This document shows, piece after piece, positions 14,309-15,589 of a stretch of DNA of 15,589 bases. Source of the DNA: JBJHBY01 sp050485745. GTDB taxonomy: Bacteria; Pseudomonadota; Gammaproteobacteria; Pseudomonadales; CAMLJR01. Position 1 is the stretch's first letter. Every line of letters begins with the position of its first letter. The notes beneath the pieces were generated by a model. The model had not been told where the DNA came from. It was given only the letters and a program-made list of their open reading frames with translations, and made no database searches. A program made the position numbers and the translations under genes. The DNA lies in contig JBJHBY010000064.1 of assembly GCA_050485745.1 (NCBI GenBank), positions 1 through 15,589 on the forward strand. The letters are read 5' to 3'.

Positions 14309-15186
14309 CGGCACTGATGACAAGCGCCCCACACACAGACGTGGCCTCCCACGAGCGCCTGGGCTTTACCCTGTGCCTGGCGCTGGCACTGCACGCGGTA
14401 GTGATCCTGGGACTCGGCTTCGAGCACCACCTGCGCAGCCTGCCCGCACCCACGCTGGAGGTCACCCTCGCCCAGCACAGCAGCGAGCGCGCCCCGGAAC
14501 GGGCGGACTTCCTTGCCCAGCACCACCAGGAGGGCTCCGGCACCCTGGACGAAGCGGCAATGATGACTACCCGCGAACTGGCGGACTTCCACGACAACAG
14601 CGTGCGCGAGGTCAGCCCCGCCCAGCAGGTCTTTGCCCGCGAGGCGGAGGCGGCGCGGCTGGCGGTGGTCAGCACCACCGCCGAGGCCCGGGAGCGGAGC
14701 CCGAGCCACCCCGACGAGCCCGCCCCCGAGGGTTACAGCCAGGCGCAGCAGACCCTGCTGCAGCGCGCCCAGGAGATCGCCAGCCTGGAGGCACGCCTGG
14801 ACGCGCAGATGCAGGCCTATGCCAAGCGTCCGCGGGTGCGCCGCCTGACCTCGGTGGCCACGCAGCGCTCCGAGGACGCCGAATACCTGCACCACTGGCG
14901 CACCCGGGTCGAGGCCGTCGGCAACCGCAACTACCCCGAAGCCGCCAGTCGCCAGCAGCTTTACGGCGACCTGCGCCTGATGGTGGCCCTGCTGCCCAAC
15001 GGCGAGGTCCTGGAAGTGCGCGTGCTGCAGTCCTCCGGCCACCGCGTGCTGGACGAGGCGGCGGTGCGCATCGTCCACCTCGCCGCCCCCTACCCACCCT
15101 TCCCCGCGGCGCTGCAGCGCCAGGTGGACGTGCTGGAGATCATCCGCACCTGGCGTTTTCACCGCGACCAGCTCAGCGCCAGCTGA
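14305..15186 (+). CDS. tonB3: TonB family energy transducer (TonB3-like)
   Basis: This 293-aa protein is anchored in the inner membrane by one helix (about 20-38, LGFTLCLALALHAVVILGLG). His30 within it matches the position of the functionally essential His20 of E. coli TonB. The periplasmic part lacks the long Pro-Glu/Pro-Lys linker of classical TonB and instead has a Gln/Glu/Ala-rich, probably helical stretch (about 105-175). The TonB C-terminal domain is at about 195-287, with NRNYPEAA at 207-214, GDLRLMVALLPNGEV at 221-235, SSGHRVLDEAAVRIV at 243-257 and a final TWRF. The P. aeruginosa homologue at this site, tonB3, is needed for normal twitching motility and pilus assembly. The GTG start overlaps the gshB stop as GTGA; the ATG at 14317 is an alternative. 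Confidence 0.9.
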   Translation: MTALMTSAPHTDVASHERLGFTLCLALALHAVVILGLGFEHHLRSLPAPTLEVTLAQHSSERAPERADFLAQHHQEGSGTLDEAAMMTTRELADFHDNSVREVSPAQQVFAREAEAARLAVVSTTAEARERSPSHPDEPAPEGYSQAQQTLLQRAQEIASLEARLDAQMQAYAKRPRVRRLTSVATQRSEDAEYLHHWRTRVEAVGNRNYPEAASRQQLYGDLRLMVALLPNGEVLEVRVLQSSGHRVLDEAAVRIVHLAAPYPPFPAALQRQVDVLEIIRTWRFHRDQLSAS

Positions 15187-15193
15187 GCCGATA

Positions 15194-15217
15194 CCCGGGC
15201 CACAGCCCTTGCCCGGG
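15194..15217 (+). other. Perfect inverted repeat after tonB
   Basis: CCCGGGC (15194-15200) pairs with GCCCGGG (15211-15217) across a 10-base loop, starting eight bases past the tonB stop. There is no T-run. It might weaken read-through into algH or simply stabilise the 3' end of the gshB-tonB mRNA. Confidence 0.4.
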
Positions 15218-15237
15218 GCCCGGCCAGCCCCAATAAT
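15209..15237 (+). promoter_or_regulatory. Candidate sigma-70 promoter for algH, possibly leaderless
   Basis: TTGCCC (15209-15214) and AATAAT (15232-15237) lie 17 bases apart, four and five of six matches to the -35 and -10 consensus. Transcription would begin about seven bases further on, that is at or next to the algH ATG at 15244. No Shine-Dalgarno sequence is visible before that ATG, which fits a leaderless mRNA. The -35 overlaps the inverted repeat after tonB. Confidence 0.3.
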
Positions 15238-15243
15238 GGCCCC

Positions 15244-15589
15244 ATGGAACAAGGCAGCCAGCTCAGGGACCACTTTCTCATCGCCATGCCCAGCCTGCGC
15301 GAAGGCATCTTTGCGCAAAGCGTGACCTACCTCTGCGATCACAGCGAGAGCGGCGCGCTGGGGCTGGTCATCAACCACCCCCTCGACCTCAGCATCGGCG
15401 ATGTGCTCGACCACCTCGAACTGCCCCACAGCGGCAGCCACCCGGAGCCGGTGTTCGCGGGCGGCCCGGTGCACACCGATCGCGGCTTTGTGCTGCACCG
15501 GCGCAGTGAACGGCAGTGGGATTCGAGCCTGCCGGTGAACCGCGAACTATGCCTGACCACCTCCCTCGATATCCTCCACGCCATTGCCG
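15244..15589 (+). CDS. algH: YqgE/AlgH family protein (UPF0301), 3' end beyond the window
   Basis: The first 115 codons of a protein whose family is about 185-190 aa; the window ends inside the gene. Family motifs are clear: DHFLIAMPSLREGIFAQSVTYLCDHSESGALGLVINHP-type sequence over residues 9-46, then FAGGPVHTDRGFVLH (about 71-85) and LCLTTSLDILHAIA at the window edge. The biochemical role is not established. The family was named for an effect on alginate production in Pseudomonas, and it often precedes yqgF/ruvX. The ATG at 15244 gives the usual N-terminus. Confidence 0.93.
   Translation, partial: MEQGSQLRDHFLIAMPSLREGIFAQSVTYLCDHSESGALGLVINHPLDLSIGDVLDHLELPHSGSHPEPVFAGGPVHTDRGFVLHRRSERQWDSSLPVNRELCLTTSLDILHAIA

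Noticed and set aside
13118..14332. Minus-strand open frame (404 codons) opposite gshB
   Set aside because: It lies over a clear glutathione synthetase on the other strand and shows no domain of its own.
14188..15498. Minus-strand open frame (436 codons) opposite tonB and algH
   Set aside because: It crosses three genuine plus-strand genes and has low-complexity composition typical of an antisense shadow.
1..15589. Previously undescribed multi-gene system, CRISPR array, prophage or insertion sequence
   Set aside because: All genes belong to the known Pil-Chp/gshB/tonB/algH neighbourhood or to the GST family. No spaced direct repeats, transposase, integrase, tRNA or rRNA sequence was recognised.

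Overview
The window carries a complete Pil-Chp chemosensory operon, the Chp system that controls type IV pili and twitching motility, plus the glutathione synthetase/TonB/AlgH block that adjoins it. Gene order matches the Pseudomonas aeruginosa region PA0405-PA0415 (algH, tonB3, gshB, pilG, pilH, pilI, pilJ, pilK, chpA, chpB, chpC). Together with the high GC content and Pseudomonas-like protein lengths (PilH 121 aa, PilI 179 aa, PilJ 679 aa), this points to a free-living gammaproteobacterium. Differences from Pseudomonas (a shorter ChpA, no chpD/chpE, a glutathione S-transferase-like gene at the operon end) suggest another lineage, which the sequence alone does not identify.

Layout. Positions 1-192 hold no recognisable gene but contain palindromic REP-like repeats. 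Positions 193-13108 are one minus-strand, tightly packed operon, read from right to left: pilG, pilH, pilI, pilJ, pilK, chpA, chpB, chpC and a GST-family gene. Most junctions are short or overlapping (pilK/chpA TGATG, chpA/chpB with the ribosome binding site over the stop codon, chpB/chpC ATGA, chpC/GST 3 bases). Larger gaps lie between pilG and pilH (97 bases) and between pilI and pilJ (62 bases). Positions 13109-13354 are a divergent intergenic region. Positions 13355-15589 run on the plus strand: gshB, a TonB-family gene overlapping it by four bases, and the first 115 codons of algH/yqgE, cut by the window end.

How the genes work together. From the known Pil-Chp pathway, PilJ is the membrane receptor and PilI and ChpC are CheW-like couplers. 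PilK and ChpB are the adaptation methyltransferase and methylesterase. ChpA is the giant hybrid histidine kinase that phosphorylates the response regulators PilG and PilH, which tune pilus extension/retraction and cAMP signalling. The neighbouring tonB3 homologue is also linked to twitching in P. aeruginosa. The system is known rather than new. The locally unusual points are the ChpA phosphotransfer-domain inventory with one Ser- and one Ala-substituted domain, hexanucleotide repeats coding Glu-Pro linkers, a receiver-like ChpB N-terminus without phosphorylation residues, a GST gene at the end of the operon, and possible small regulatory structures.
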